From positions 2,170,001 to 2,234,000 of the forward strand of contig CADCXC010000009.1 in NCBI GenBank assembly GCA_902806595.1: a DNA stretch of 64,000 nt, in the 5' to 3' direction. This stretch comes from Pyrenopolyporus hunteri (lineage: Eukaryota > Ascomycota > Sordariomycetes > Xylariales > Hypoxylaceae). Positions 11,101 through 26,348 of this stretch are shown in pieces. The number at the start of each line of letters is the position of its first letter. The first letter of the stretch is position 1. The translations under genes and the position numbers were made by a program. The notes under the pieces were generated by a model. The model had not been told where the DNA came from, made no database searches, and saw only the letters and a list, made by a program, of their open reading frames with translations.

Positions 11101-12324
11101 GCGGACGGCTGAAGGGTACCCTTGATAACCAGAACGGTTAGTGGCCCGCGGGAGATTTTTGTCTTGTCTCTTTGAAGCGGCTTGATCCGGAATCCCTAAG
11201 CACGCGACGGGTTAGTCGATAAGGCTCTTCGATATATTGCTACACGTACTAGAATAGTGACACGTATGAAGCACGGGAACGATTTTCTATGATGACATTT
11301 TAGCTGCATTTACCGTAGGGTACATACTTACAAGCTCACACTAGATTACTTCTGCGTAGGGCAGCCGTCCGTTATCGCTCAGGATTGGCCGGGATATTTC
11401 GAGGTGGCCAGGGAAAATAATCGGGTCCAAGAAGAGGAAAAAACAAAAACCTGGATCCTCGAAGAAGCGCCGAACTCCTCCAAGTAACCAAGTTCGGACT
11501 CGACCAGTCAGTCTGCCCAGAACTTCTTAATAAACTTTTATACTGACGCTACGCATGGTTAAGTCGAATACAATACATTAGACAGAAAATATCAATATGG
11601 ACTAGCCCGGTTTTCTGCGAGGGATTCTCCCGTGCGAGGCCCTGGCCTAACCGGTCGGGGGCGACGATGGTTGCGGGTCACACCACCCCCTAACTCTCCC
11701 CATTTGTCACGATAGATCTCCAGACCTGTCTTCCTCGGCGCCTCGCTAAGTTACCGCAAGTGGATCAAGACTCCACTAATTCACGATCTTTCGTAGTGTG
11801 GCTCGTCCGCGTAGACCGTAGCTGACCCCCTGACCGCTTTCCTTCATGGCGGATTTAATAACCCTACCCGTCCCACGTAATTCGAGGCTCTGACAAGTGT
11901 CACGACTCGTCAACAGACCATCGAAAGAGATAATACCCACGATATCTGTAGATTCCTCCACAAAATCGGATCTCCAGACTGATAACACAGAGAGAAAATA
12001 TCCACCCACGTACCTAAGCGACAAGCCTCGGCTACTCCCTGACTTAAACTCGAATCCTCACCGTCACCGCCTATTACCGGCAGCAGCTCCGGCAACGAAC
12101 TTGAACAACGAAAACTCAGAACTGAGGAGCCTCACTATTTAGCTCGATTCTAAGGCTAGTCAGTTCTTTCGAACTTGAATAGCACCTTATCTATTATATA
12201 AATTAGCTACCTATTTTATCACCATCTGGCTCGAACCCCCTGGGTGCAGTAACAGGCACCTTATCTCCGAGCAAACCGCCTTTTCGAACTTGAAGGAAGA
12301 GAATACCCACCAACAGCAGTCAAA
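8184..12324. other. Intergenic region, 4.1 kb, no supported gene
   Basis: The first 100 bp hold an AAC/AAT-rich run (8182-8220) in the presumed 3' UTR of the dynein gene. From 8700 to 9500 the DNA is AT-richer with many stops in all frames. Open frames at 9554-9982 and 10661-11044 have no recognisable domain and no convincing splice pattern. The last 300 bp are probably the leader and promoter of the F-box gene. Confidence 0.5.
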
Positions 12325-13329
12325 ATGGTTGAGGTACTCCGCATCCCGTCACTGGGACAGACATTATCGTCGGGCTCGCCCGACATGATGGATGTCTCGA
12401 GCAGATTCCTCAATGTGGATCTCGGACCAGCCTCGGAATCGTCCATGGTGGCATTCCAGCACCAGCAGCTGTCAATGTCCGCGAAGAATGGCCTCCTCCG
12501 AGCGCCTCGACGCGCCTTCTCCACGACCGACTACCTCGAGTCGGCCAACTCGGCTACCGCCGTTGCCGTCTTGCAGAGACAGCACCGCCTGCTCCCACCG
12601 GCTGTTTCGCCGAAGCCGGAGTCTGCGGAGAGAGACTCGTACGTCGAGCCCCAGACTCACGGACCATCCGCCGCGAGCCACTCGCAGCTCGTCAAATCTC
12701 AGATTGTAGTGGCTCCCTCGCCATCGCGGGGGCAGCCAAGCAACGCTCAAACCCTACGCCTACCCGCGCTCGGGCCGCAGAGGTCGTACTCGGTAACGGA
12801 CGTCGAGCCGGTGCCGTTCACGCACCGGCCCGGCGTGGCGCTCACGCTGGAGGACCTGCCGGCGGAGCTGCACTACGCCATCTTCGACTTCCTGGACCCG
12901 ATCGACAGCACGTGCCTGGGGCTGACGAGCGCGCACTTCTACGCGATCCACCGGCGCATGCACGGGACGGTGCCGCTGTCGGCGCGGCGCCAGGGCCCCA
13001 ACGACATGGAGTGGGTGTGGCGGAACGCGTTCATCTCGGGCCCGTTCGTGGGCGGCGGCGCCGGCGCCGGCGCCGGCAAGCACAACGCCCTCGCCACCCT
13101 CTCGCCCCGCGGCCAGGTCTACTGCCGCAAGTGCCGCACCGCCCGCTGCGAGCTGCACAACCACATCCGCGAGTGGGTCGGCCGCGACGCCGAGTACTGC
13201 GAGGTCTCCCGCAAGTTCGGCCCCGCGGCGCCCGCCGGCGCGAGGGCGTTCTGCTACAGGAGCTCCCCGAAACACCCGCACCGGTGCGGAAGGCACACGC
13301 GGCAGCAGCGGGCTGTGAGGCTCGTGTAA
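12325..13329 (+). CDS. F-box protein with a Cys/His-rich C-terminus
   Basis: A single-exon frame of 334 residues with a good start context (TCAAAATGG). Residues 1-170 are Ser/Pro-rich and probably disordered. Residues about 173-212 form an F-box: LEDLPAELHYAIFDFLDPID followed by CLGLTSAHFYAIHRR. F-box proteins bring substrates to SCF ubiquitin ligases through Skp1. Downstream comes VWRNAFISGPF, a Gly/Ala-rich spacer, and a Cys/His-rich tail with CRKCRTARC, a later YCEV and a terminal HPHRCGRH. This could be a small zinc-binding module, as in other fungal F-box proteins with conserved C-terminal cysteines. GC content rises sharply in the second half of the gene. The substrate is unknown. Confidence 0.72.
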   Translation: MVEVLRIPSLGQTLSSGSPDMMDVSSRFLNVDLGPASESSMVAFQHQQLSMSAKNGLLRAPRRAFSTTDYLESANSATAVAVLQRQHRLLPPAVSPKPESAERDSYVEPQTHGPSAASHSQLVKSQIVVAPSPSRGQPSNAQTLRLPALGPQRSYSVTDVEPVPFTHRPGVALTLEDLPAELHYAIFDFLDPIDSTCLGLTSAHFYAIHRRMHGTVPLSARRQGPNDMEWVWRNAFISGPFVGGGAGAGAGKHNALATLSPRGQVYCRKCRTARCELHNHIREWVGRDAEYCEVSRKFGPAAPAGARAFCYRSSPKHPHRCGRHTRQQRAVRLV

Positions 13330-15472
13330 GGCGGGTGTGGGGAAGGGATTTTGTTATTATTATTATTACTATTGTTGTTGTTGAAGTAGTTGAGACGCGC
13401 GAAATTCACCGGAGAGTTGAATAAGAGGGGGAGCAGAAGGAGAAAACAAGGAGGAAGAGCAGCACAACGCGCTCTATTCCCGCGAGGTTGAGAAATGCCT
13501 CACGACCAGTCTTTCCCCTATGAATAAGGGGGTCACCTACCTGGGTATACACTAGGTACTCGTGTCGAGTGAGTTGGTCGAGAGAGGCATTGATTGCGGG
13601 GTGCGCATGTTGCAGGAACCAGGAACCGGGTGACGGATGGGGTTCGTGATCGGTGAAATACCGCAGGCATGACATGACATCTATACGCATTTTTGGTTGG
13701 GGTATATCACAGCATGTGTTGGGAAACGTATTGAGAGGCTATATAAGATACATATAAGCAGACGACTTGACGACTTATTGAAGAATGAGTACGCGTATAT
13801 ATAGATATATATATATTAGGACATAGGGTTTATGACTATAGATACTTTTGACTTATTTGTTGATACTGTATGTGAATGTGAATGTGAATGTGGATGAGAA
13901 TGAGAAGGGATCATTGGAGAATTGAAGATGGAACTGAGGTTTTATTTACTCGAATCAGAATGAAGATCTCGATACACAACTTTCATTTCAACAATTATTT
14001 CCTATCCACGTCAATATATCCACCTAATGAGTCCCCGTACATCAATTGTCCCATGAAGTTGAAAATTGCAACATTGTCAAGTTAAAAGTTGTTAGGTTCA
14101 ATAGATAACTGTAACTAATTCTACTATATAATATAATAGTTACAAGTCAAGTCGAACACTCTCAACTTATCAGAAGTACCTTCGTACACCAGCCTAACGC
14201 CGCACAGTCGCATAGAGCTATAACCTAAAAGGGCATAGGTCTGCGACCTGAACCCCCGCCGCCACGCCGCTTAGTACCTCAGTATCTGCGTAGCACGCAC
14301 CAATCCCACCAATTGCAAGGGCGGGAGAGGGCCATTAGGTAGCTACGCCCAATACTTAGCTACAAACGATCGGATTGGGACGTCCGGGCTAAGCTAATTG
14401 GCAAGTCATGACGCCACTGACATGGTCCTCGACGGGGATCGAACGATTTCTGAAATTTTTCGAAATTATCGAAATTATCGAATTTTGGGCCATTATGGAT
14501 TGTAGCATTCAGCATTTTGTGCAATTTTAAAAATTCCGTGAAAATTCCTTCTTTTCCGAATATCTTCTTCCCTGCCTCGACTTGCGTAAGCTTTGACATT
14601 GTGACAATTATACTTGCTATCTACATGCATCAATGGCGTGCGTTAGTAACATATAAAGGTACCTCAGATAGATGGACGTCCTAATTGTTTAGACTACATG
14701 TAGGAAGCATCGGAGCAAGAGCATTGAAGCTAGGTAGGAAAAGTACCGTACCTTTTGTCCCACAAGCCATGTACACGTACATGTAGGGCAAGGGAACGTT
14801 TTATAAAGAGGTAGGCAAGTACGTTTTAGGTTTCTTTATCGATACTTGTATAAAGGTACCTTCGGTAGATAGATGCATTGTATGTAGGTGGTACTTACCT
14901 GACTCCCCGGATTGTCAACCTTAAGTTCACGGAAATACTGTACCTCGTTATTCTTCCCCCCGTCACCACTATATATCATCATTTATCACTCTCACAACTC
15001 AACTTCAGTCAAAGCTCAGCGCCCCATTAACAAACGCTCGGCACCCTGTGTCTCCAGCATCCCGCCTCAATATTCTGTACTTGCCACGTGTTAGCAACTG
15101 CCCATGACGCTAGGCCCGAGTCCTCTCTACTGTGTGCATATACTCGGCTAGCTCGTCGACGCTATCCCCCGACATCCTGGGACAGCTCTAACGGTTTCAC
15201 GGGGAAAGCTGGGCCGCGGGTTGCATTGTACAGTGCCCATGTAGATCGTTGCACCTGTTCTCCTGTCAATCACGAGTCGAATTTTCCGTGTCGTCCTTTC
15301 CGATAGGGTACCTCTGCCTACCTACTTACCTACCTACACACCTCTGGTACCTTACCTAGGCAATCCTCCGTAAGGCTCGACACGTCAGTTTTCTGAGAAA
15401 CAACCATCTGAAGCCCTTCTGCCGGCACCCTACCTATTCCTCTCCCCCATTCCGCTGCCTGCCGAAGCCACA
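13330..15472. other. Intergenic region, 2.1 kb
   Basis: No gene is supported. It holds a TTATTA/TTGTTG run at 13350-13385, TATA repeats at 13796-13816, a TGAATG microsatellite at 13870-13905, TTCGAAATTATCGAAATTATCGAA repeats near 14457-14480, and TACC repeats at 15310-15360 just upstream of the cytidylyltransferase start. A minus-strand frame at 14360-14599 has no known domain. Confidence 0.5.
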
Positions 15473-17069
<1,597 letters not shown>

Positions 17070-20000
17070 TTACTTAGACCGATGGCCCGCCTCAGCGTCA
17101 CTGCGGACGGCGCGAGGCCTTACGACGGGGAGAGCCAGTTCGGCTCGGATGACGAAGGGGATGACGAGAGCGGCTTAGATTTCTGACGATCCGGGAAATT
17201 CGGGGAATACAGAAAAGAAAAACACATGCGAAAACAGTACGAGCGGCGTTCCAACGGCTTTCCTCCTCCCTTCTTTTTTTTTGTCCTTTTTGTATTCTGA
17301 CGCACCATGAGATTGAAGGGACCCCCCTTGCACCGGGTTGGGTTGGGTTTGTATGTCGGAACGCGAGGGACGGAGGCGAAGTGCAAGAGTAAATAGACGG
17401 CTCCATCGCTTACGTTCATGTTCATGTTCATGTTATGTTAATCGCATCGAGGTCTGATAGAGCTAATAACTTAGGTACTGTAATGCACGCTCATGACAGA
17501 CTCTTCGTTTCTTTTTTTTCTCATGATTAATGGTGTTGGGTGTGCTGGGTGTTGTTACTGCGTTCACCACTCGCTAGGTATCGTGGATAATCCCCAGTAG
17601 GGAATTGGGATAAGGGTGTCTACGCACCGATAATATACCTGACATGTAGGATAGGCGGGGTCTTCTCATGACATGTAGTTATCCGGACCCGAGGATACAC
17701 GCACACAAACCCTAGAGGTACCTACCTAACCTATAGGTAGCCACTTACGCATGTCTTAGATGCGTATATGAGATTAATCCCAGTAGCTGCATCTGTTATT
17801 GCGGTAGTGGCAAATGGCTGTTTGACTGCATCACCTAGGTAGGTACCTACCTACCTTACCTCACCCTCCTCGGAGTTTTAAGGACGTATTGCAAAAGTCC
17901 GGGGTGGCGTGAATAGGTATATATGTATGTATATGTAAGGCCGTGATGAGCGGTGTTAGAGCAGGGGTGTTGAAGTCCGGAGTCCGTTGGTGATGTAGCT
18001 ATGTGTACGCTACCTACCTAGCTATATAGATAGGTACATGTGCTTGCCTGGGGGGCTTGAGTAGTCGCCTACATCTACATGACTGGTGGGTGAGCGGGTA
18101 GTCATATATTTCGTTTTAGTCGTAAGTTGGATGTTATAGGGCTAGGTAGGCTGGCAGATACCACTGTAGGTATTCCCGGTGGTAGGTAATCATATGACGA
18201 GTCAACCTACGGCATGCCGGGAGCGGGAACTGTTTGCTTAAACTGCATTCCCGTGGGGGAAGGAAAGGGGTGGTAGGTTAGATCAGATCATATCAGATCA
18301 GACTAGGCAAGTGTTTGGTTTTGAGGAGGGAGGAGTTGTTTACTTGGGTTGGGTTGCACGAACTGAGGCTATATGTGTATGGGAAGGGGTAAGTATTTTG
18401 TTCTAGTGTATTTAAAAGTGTATACTATTATTCACGGCATAACTATCGGGTGAATTTCTTATACTTACGGTTATTATAACTGTAACCTTTCGCATTTTAC
18501 GATAGTTACCATAGGTCACTTAGAATGAAGACGGCTTGGGTTGCGTGTTGTTATCCATGACGTTCTGCCTAACCATGTAATATAGGAAGTAGCTAGATTG
18601 GTTTTCTTTCGGGTTCATTCTATTTTACGCTTATCCGAAGAGAAAATATCTATATCCATCAAGCAGGTTCCAATTCATGATATATAAGATCATGGTGTAG
18701 GTAACCTTTTCAATTGGAACCCTCGAGTGAACTCTTGTGTAACGTATTGTATCTAGTCGACAGATGGTAGATTTCATCTACCCTTCTGTAAGATAGCACG
18801 TAATGGTTCATAGGGAGGAGTTAAATAGCTTATATTATATTGAGTATATAACATTATCTACTTTTTTATTGTAAAATATACTGTGATACTTTTCCCTATA
18901 AGCAATGGTAGTGAATGTCAGCAAGGGGTGGCGGTTGACTGTTAGTTCAGGGGTAAATGATTAAGAACGACAATTTAGAGCCTTCCTACTCTATGATATT
19001 ACGTCGTTTTAGGCCTATGCAAGGGCGACATGCGAGTCAGGACTTCTACATTATTTACCATGGTAGATCAATGAAGAACCCATATAGATATTACTCAAGG
19101 ACAATCACTACCCAAACCGCTGTGTTGGAAAGAGGCTCTTACACCGAATAGGCCCGGAGCAGCCGAGATGCTCGCCTCGGGCTCTCGGAAATAGATTATG
19201 TAAAGTCTTTTCGATTGCTAGATAGCGAGAGCCATAATTAGCCCTACGTCGATGAGCCGGGTCGCACGACTGTAGTGCCCCCTTTTTTTCTAGGCGCCCC
19301 CGAAGTAGGCGACGCCCGAGACCGACCGTTTCAGAACCATTCTTGGAGGATGAATAGACTCATAACCCACCCGTGTTACTTGCGCTTAGCTGCGTGTGAT
19401 TCGGGTAAGCGGGGACCGGGCGTGTATGTGCGTTCCTCCGTCGCTAAGGCGCTTGGTGCTGCGCGTACTTCCGGCCTGTTTGCCCCTTTACGTTGGAGTA
19501 CGGTTATCCTACACACCTAACTAGGTGCCTACATGTACGAACCTTGTCGTCCGGGTCATATGAAACAGAGTCCCTCGATGTCCTTGGAGGGTTGTAGGGC
19601 AGTGACTCGGTGTCGTGATGATGACGATGATAGTCCTCGGGGACACGTGTGCTTCTCTGAAAGGACGAACAGAATAGGGTGTAGTTCACATGTAATGATT
19701 TCAGGATCATCGGTCAGCCATGTGTGATCGGTTGGCGACGCATGTATAAGGCGTTCTTCAGACGTTGTAACAGCCGTGGAGATGGCGTGCATATTCGACT
19801 TGGGGATGCTGTGTGCCTCGTAGACACAACGGCATGTGCGGTGCTACGCTCGGGTTTTCTGCCGGCGGATAAGGGCAGCCTGTAGGGCTCTATGGCTCGC
19901 CTCGTCTGTTTCAGAGACGGTCTTAGACTCTTATGCTTGTCAGTACGACTGTTGGATGCAGTAAGCATGTGGTTGGCTACCGGGAGATGCTACGCACCGA

Positions 20001-23000
20001 TATCGTATTAGGAAACCAGGCTACGCGATATTCAGGGGCTCATAGCATACTGATCCTATACGGCTAGTAGAAGCTAGTGTTACAGAGTAACTTGGGAAGG
20101 CAGACATGTTCGTAACGCTTGGGATAATCCTGCGCCGTTTATGTAACCCAATAGGCACCGCTGCCGCCGCTTAGATGGGGTATAGAGCCTTAAGGGGACG
20201 TTGGTTTCCATAGCCAGCGAGGGATGCTCGCGGCTACTCGTCCCGGGTACAGGGCAAGGTGACACACTCCGTTATTAGTAGAACGGTAGTCTAGCCATGG
20301 TGGTGACTTTGTACTTAAAGACGGGCGACGGGGGAACCACAGAGCCGGAGGCTACCTGTATAGGTAATAATGGGCGACGATAGAGTGCTACCTAGTGGTA
20401 TTCCGGGTGAGCCTATGGTCGATTCGAGCCGGGACATCCCAGGATAAGGCTCTCTAGGTGGGGATAGTTGAGAAGCTGACACTTTAAAGCATGTAACTGC
20501 TTAGAACCGTCCTTGGTGCGGGAAAGGAGGAGTAGAAGGGTGGTAACACAGTAATGGCGGATCAGCCCCTTACTAGCTTCACGCCATCTATCTCGGGGTA
20601 TAGGCTCCAGACTCCCGTAAAGGGTGTCCAGTATACCGAGAAATATAGTATATATTTATGGAGAGTCATTCACAGTTTGCCACGTAATCTGCTAACCATC
20701 TCATGAAGGAGGTTTCAAGATTACTCACATATTTTAGACTCTACTTGGGGACTTGCTTTTATACGGGCACACTATAATATCCAGGGGACACCGTACCAGC
20801 CAAGAAGATAAGAAGTGTCTATAAAACATCTATTTATGTCCTAGCTGCTTTATACTATGGGTGCCGAGTATACCCCGTGCTGGACAATACGTCTATAGGA
20901 GAATATGGATTGGGGGTCGTACTCCCCTGATTTGACTATGAGTCTACCTACTCCATGTATACTCGCTGCTAGGCTGTTAATAGCACTAAATAAAATCCAC
21001 ATCGTAATATAACCGATTATAGATATCCCCGGCGAATAAGCCGGTGTTTGATATACGCGTTCTCCGCGGAAGAGTTGCCGTCTGCGTCTACTCACTTTCA
21101 TTAGAGCTATTCTAGTCACGTTAGATGCGTTAATAATGGTTTATAATAGTGTGCTTATCCTAGGACAACGGGATCACCCTTTTCTCCTCGATCGACGGGT
21201 CCATGCAGAACATCAACCTACCGTTGGCACTCTTGTGGAGTAAGGGGATGGGGGTCGACTCGAAGCGGGCTGCAGCCCCTGAAACCCGTGGGGCTGCGCA
21301 CTCTAGGTTTTCCCTAACAAGTATCAGGGATCTTCGGCTGACGTCTCGAAAAGCGCCTTCTAGCATCACCTCTCAAGCCGTCTGCCTTGCAACACCGTAT
21401 CGGTGAGAGTGGAGTATGGAAAGTCTTAGTCGATAGGGGTTTCCTTCACGGCTGGACATGCGAGGTGGCACATGGGCTCATGCATATGATATTGGAAAGC
21501 AGCCACGACGACTGGGACACCATGACAAGAAAAGAAGAGCATCGTCCCCGAGGCCTCGAAATAGAGTTCACATTTCAAGGGGCGTAACTCCCAAGGGGGC
21601 GGTACTCCTCAGACATCTTCTCCCCGGACGAGAATGACGTCGGGGAACATGCTGAGGCATAGCCGCGTCTAGTCGGCGGCTATCGCGGGTGGGCGCAGTT
21701 GAGATCTATCCGGGCCGACATGGTTAGTTACTATACGATGGATTAGTAAAATATAAGTCCACAGGCACCTATTCCTCATTGAGCGAGGCTAAGCCCATCT
21801 CGATATAGTTGATGAGATAGATGCAAGGCCCGACGTGGTGAGCGGGCAGTCTAACATCGGGCTTGGCATGCGGGAGCGCGGGAGCGAAGCTGTGCAGATG
21901 CTCAAGATAGCTCAAGATAGCTCAAGCCGATGACCTTAGATGGTAAATCCTAGTGGGAGCGGATCCTGTAGATAGATGAGTGAGTTCGAACCTGACATGA
22001 GGTTGAAGAGGCCTTATCCCCAGATAGTTGGATTAGTCACCGGCATCGCCTCGTCTTCAGAGGAGCCGCCATTCGTGGCACGCGACTGGGAAGATTTCCG
22101 CAGCGGCGGGCTTTTCTTTTTGCTGTGGGATAAGACGGATAAGACGAGCTGGGTGGTACGGCATCTCATCGTGCATTGTTTCCAGGAGCAGCCAACCCAG
22201 ATGAGACATCATCAGAACTCGTGTAAGAAGAGAGGCCCTTTTGCTTTGTCGGCGCTCACGCCAGGGTGGCTCAGACACGGCCGGATGTGGAATGTAGCAG
22301 AGCCAAGAGGTGAAGTTGTTCCCAAAAGTAGGTTGGAAGAGATCTATTTTCGCTACCGGACTTGAAGAACTCGAGGAGTATATTGTCCGAGCTGTCCGAA
22401 TTGGATAGAGAAGGAAAAGAAGAAAGATGAAAAGGAGGGTAGCTTGAATATGCAAGAGAGCATCTAAGGCTGCGTATTGGATGTATAAGTTAAGATCGGA
22501 TGGCGGTTGCAGCGACACACCAGCCTATAAATAACTTTAAGCGCCGGGGCTAAGGGCTGTTCTGGCTAAGATTACCTTACATAATTAGTAGGCTTGACCT
22601 TAGGTAACTCTCTAAAGGGCTATGTAGGTACAATACATGTATAGGTAGGTAGGTATGTACGCAGTCGCAGTCGCATGCGTTAGGTACCTGCGTATGTGCA
22701 AGTACCTACCTACCTATATACCTAGGTAGTGTACATCTCCATGCGTGTATGTATAATAAGGTTTAGCGGTGACAGAGCTGGAGGCTAGGCTGGTTGCAGA
22801 ATCGATAGTGCGAACCTACATGAGGTCATGCTGTCGCTGCGCAGAGGTATGTACCTAGGTATACTAGGTAGGTATACTATGTATACGCGGGGGAAGGGAC
22901 GTGGCCCCATCGTCTGTCCCCTCCAGATCCGTCATTCCGTATCTGTGTATACCTGGGCCCACCAGGTCTACATACCCACCACCTACCGAGGTACATACCT

Positions 23001-26000
23001 ACCTACCTAGGTACCTACCTATATCGCTTCCACTACATACATACGTCACGCCCGATACTTGGTGAGGACGTCGATGAAGAAGACATGGAGAATTTAATCT
23101 GATACATGTGTTACACGAACATTAGGCACTCGTTAAGTGTACATGTATGTGATAAAATACCTCGTCCCACGTTACATTTTATAACTTCCTACGTACCTAC
23201 CTCCCAAGTATACCTAACGTAGGTAGCGAAGTACTGTCTCAAACTAACGCGCATCCTCCAGATAATGCTTATGGGCTTGTTGCCTTAATCTGGTAATGTC
23301 TACGACATGCATCAACAATCTTAGAACCAAGAAAACATTAAAAAAAAAGAAATAAAAAAACGTGGGAACCCTGTTGCGTCAAAACGATCGCGGTACCGAG
23401 GGATGGACGGCTAGACGCAGTCATGTCTGCCGGCGTATACCCTGAAAGGAAAATTCTCGATTAAACGTATTGTCCTGCTTACCTAGACACACATACGGCA
23501 ATCCAGCGGCGAGCACCTAATCGGAAGGGCTGTCAACCAACGCGACAGGGTGACGGAGTCTTCTTTGCGTGCTTCCATGCATGTCATACCTACTCCCGGC
23601 TACCCATCGAAATGAAGCTTGTCCGGACCCCGAATGGACGGATAGCCGCGTTCAAGCTTGTTTCCTCTCCCTGAATTAAAGCAGAGGCCACCAGTTCCCG
23701 CCGTCCCGCCCGTCTTTCGGACCCCATTCATTCGTCTCATCACCCCCCTTCGGATCGCTGCCGATGGCGTCGAAACAGCCGCTGCATCTGGATACACGCG
23801 ATCATGAAACGTATCGGGATAGATCGTTGGGAACCTTGGCTTGCTCGCTCTGCTTGCCCTCTCTTATTCAATTTGTCACCCCCTAATGCGCCCAGGGCAG
23901 TCCCTATTCTGCTCCAGCTTACTACTGCTACCCGGCTGCCGCAAATATACATGCCATGCACACACACACTCGCGCGCAGGTACACTAGATCCGTATGCGT
24001 CGGGATGTATGTACGCACATACGCACATATGTACGCATATAGGTGTGTGCCCGTCCTAATTCCTAACACTAGTTAGTGACGTTGATCGGTTATTAATAGA
24101 AATGATGATTGCCTCCAATTATGGCTTGTGGAGCGCCTCCAAGCCCCCCTTTTGTACCATTGGTACTTCTGTAGCCCTAACACCACCAACGGGTCGAGCT
24201 GGAAACCCAGAGCCAATGACGAGCCGGAGCCCAGCCTGAAGGATTCAACCCGCGTCTCCTCCCTGGTCTTACGGCGGGCCGTGCTGCAAAGCTTAGGTGC
24301 TTCTGGGTCGTTGTAACATGGCGAGCATGGATCACTAAACGCGCAGGCAAAACAATACAGTATTATACTGGAAATAGCGAAAAGGAAGCGGCCGAAGAGC
24401 GCGTATTGCGCTCCCGGGGCCCATCCCCGATCATTAGGTTGATGGGGTTGAAGGTAACCGTGGGGAAGCGTACCTATTCTTGAAGAATTCGGAACCTCCC
24501 GTCGCCGATGTTACCGATTTATAATCAGTGCTTATTGAGGATCGATCGCGTGTACCGCTGGTCTGAACGGATGTGTGATCCTGAACGGACGTGTGATCTT
24601 CGGGGATAGCCAGACACGCCCGTATCCCTCTTCCCAACTTTTACGAATCAAGTATGTCCTATGTAAGTCTCCTTCGCTTTCGCACGGGGTTTAGAACATT
24701 TATCTAATGCGCCGGTAACGTCGTGCTAGTTTCCACCACCATAGCGCGCCTGGCAAGGCACAACGACCGACTCCCTGGGGCCGGATAATCCGGTGAGGAT
24801 CTACGTCTTGGTAGGTGACATAATGCTTCGCGACGCATACTACAGTCCATAGTACCATGAACGGTAGAAACGTGTCGATACATGTGGTGAGACCCCGGCG
24901 GTGCTGGCTGGGCTGGCTGGCCGACTAGCTGGCTGGCTGTGAGCACACCGTTCGCTAGCTGCGCCCCCTTGGCTTGTTGCCTTGTCAGACTGGTGAAAAA
25001 CCTACGCTATACGTACCTCTCCGGTCTTGTCTCTCTGGCAGGATTGGTCGTCCGGCATATTGACCCAGAAAAAAAAAAGAACACGCTCTTTTGGTCAAGC
25101 GAATTTCCCCAAAACATCACGCACTCAAAGAAAAGAGAGAGGGAAAAAATAAAATAAAATAAGGAACACGCATAGAGGCTAATTGGTGGAGATAATTACA
25201 GCGGATTGCGAACCTCACCAGAGAGAAATTAACCCCTTTGCGTGCGAACGCTCTCGTAACATCACATTATCACGACCATCCCTCGACGGATCCTCTCCTT
25301 CGTGTTAATATTCAATGCTCGTGCGCGTGTGAGTGCAGTGTTGTATTTGTACAATTTATACTATATTGGCGCCCCCCTTGCCCAAGGGGGTTCCCCTCTC
25401 CTGCTAATTATGGCGCGCTCCTTGCCGCGACCCGTTCTATCGGGTACAGCACGGTATAGGGATAACAGAAACGTCGCCTTGTGCGTCGTTACGCTACCTG
25501 AATCGTGCTGGAAAATCTCAATGCTGACCTAGGCAGGCGTTCAAAAAACGGGCGACGAAGGACGCTATATACGCCTATCGAGAGAGCAGGAGAGCGGTGT
25601 TACGATGGCCTTGGCTTAACGCCTTTTTCTTGGTTCATCTATCGGTTCATCTACTCGAGAATCGCGGCCGAGAATATCGAAGCTGCCTTTTCGTCAATCC
25701 ACGCACGACACTAACTCGGGGAAGCGTATGATGGTTTACTATAACTGTAGGAACGGCGTACTACATACGTACCTCCGTAAATAGTATCGAAATGAGCCAC
25801 CACCGTTAGGACCAGTACCTTGCATGTCGCGCGCGACCCTCACCCACCCTCGGGACCCATGCAGCGTACCCTATGCAGCCCATGATCCACCGTCAGCTGG
25901 AGCAGGGATGCCTTACGCTACAACATACAAGGCCGTAGGTACATGGCCAGGCAGGCTGGGTCAGCGAATCCGTCCGCCTGGCCATGGCCGGACATCTCTT

Positions 26001-26348
26001 GTCGACTTCTTCCTCTCTTGTGTTATCTGTCTTCCTCTGTGCTTGCCTATGTTGCCCTTTCGGCCCTTTAGTATCTCAATATAGCAATGCAGCTCAGCCT
26101 GCTTCTTGCTTCGCTATTGGTATTTCCCGTTTCATCGCAGACGGAGATGCTATACACCAGACCTCACTCTCGAACCAACTTGAAAACTGCCGCCAGTTAG
26201 AAGGCTGAGATTTTTCTAGCCTTGCCCTCTTTACAGATCCACCCCTCCCTAACTCCCAGTCTTACCCTTTGTGACTATTTCCATCTATATACTCTTTATT
26301 TATCCAGACTTGCAGGGCTGTGCGATTTCCATTTTGAGCTTCTGCATC
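17070..26348. other. Gene-poor region, 9.3 kb, no supported gene
   Basis: No open frame here carries a recognised domain or a consistent splice pattern. Clusters of palindromic GGTA/TACC repeats occur at about 17711-17745, 17834-17860, 18010-18040, 22627-22735, 22846-22875 and 22978-23030. AT-richer DNA lies at 18400-18900 and 20640-20850. The stretch 19140-20640 has a more coding-like composition but stops in every frame, so it may be a decayed gene or element that I cannot classify. An alternating purine-pyrimidine tract is at 23958-24050. Short tandem repeats occur at 21896-21930 (period 10) and 24565-24600 (period about 18). Confidence 0.5.

Noticed and set aside
14360..14599. 79-codon minus-strand frame, and a tRNA B-box-like GTTCGATCCCC within it
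   Set aside because: No cloverleaf or matching A box can be built around the B-box-like bases, and the peptide has no known family.
21976..22518. Overlapping frames on both strands (129 and 153 codons)
   Set aside because: Neither strand shows a known motif, signal peptide or intron pattern; the hydrophobic minus-strand start comes from an A/G-rich tract read in reverse.
17280..26200. CRISPR-like arrays, rRNA or tRNA genes in the gene-poor region
   Set aside because: The repeats are short GGTA/TACC units without spacers, and no 5S, tRNA A/B-box pair or rRNA segment could be recognised.
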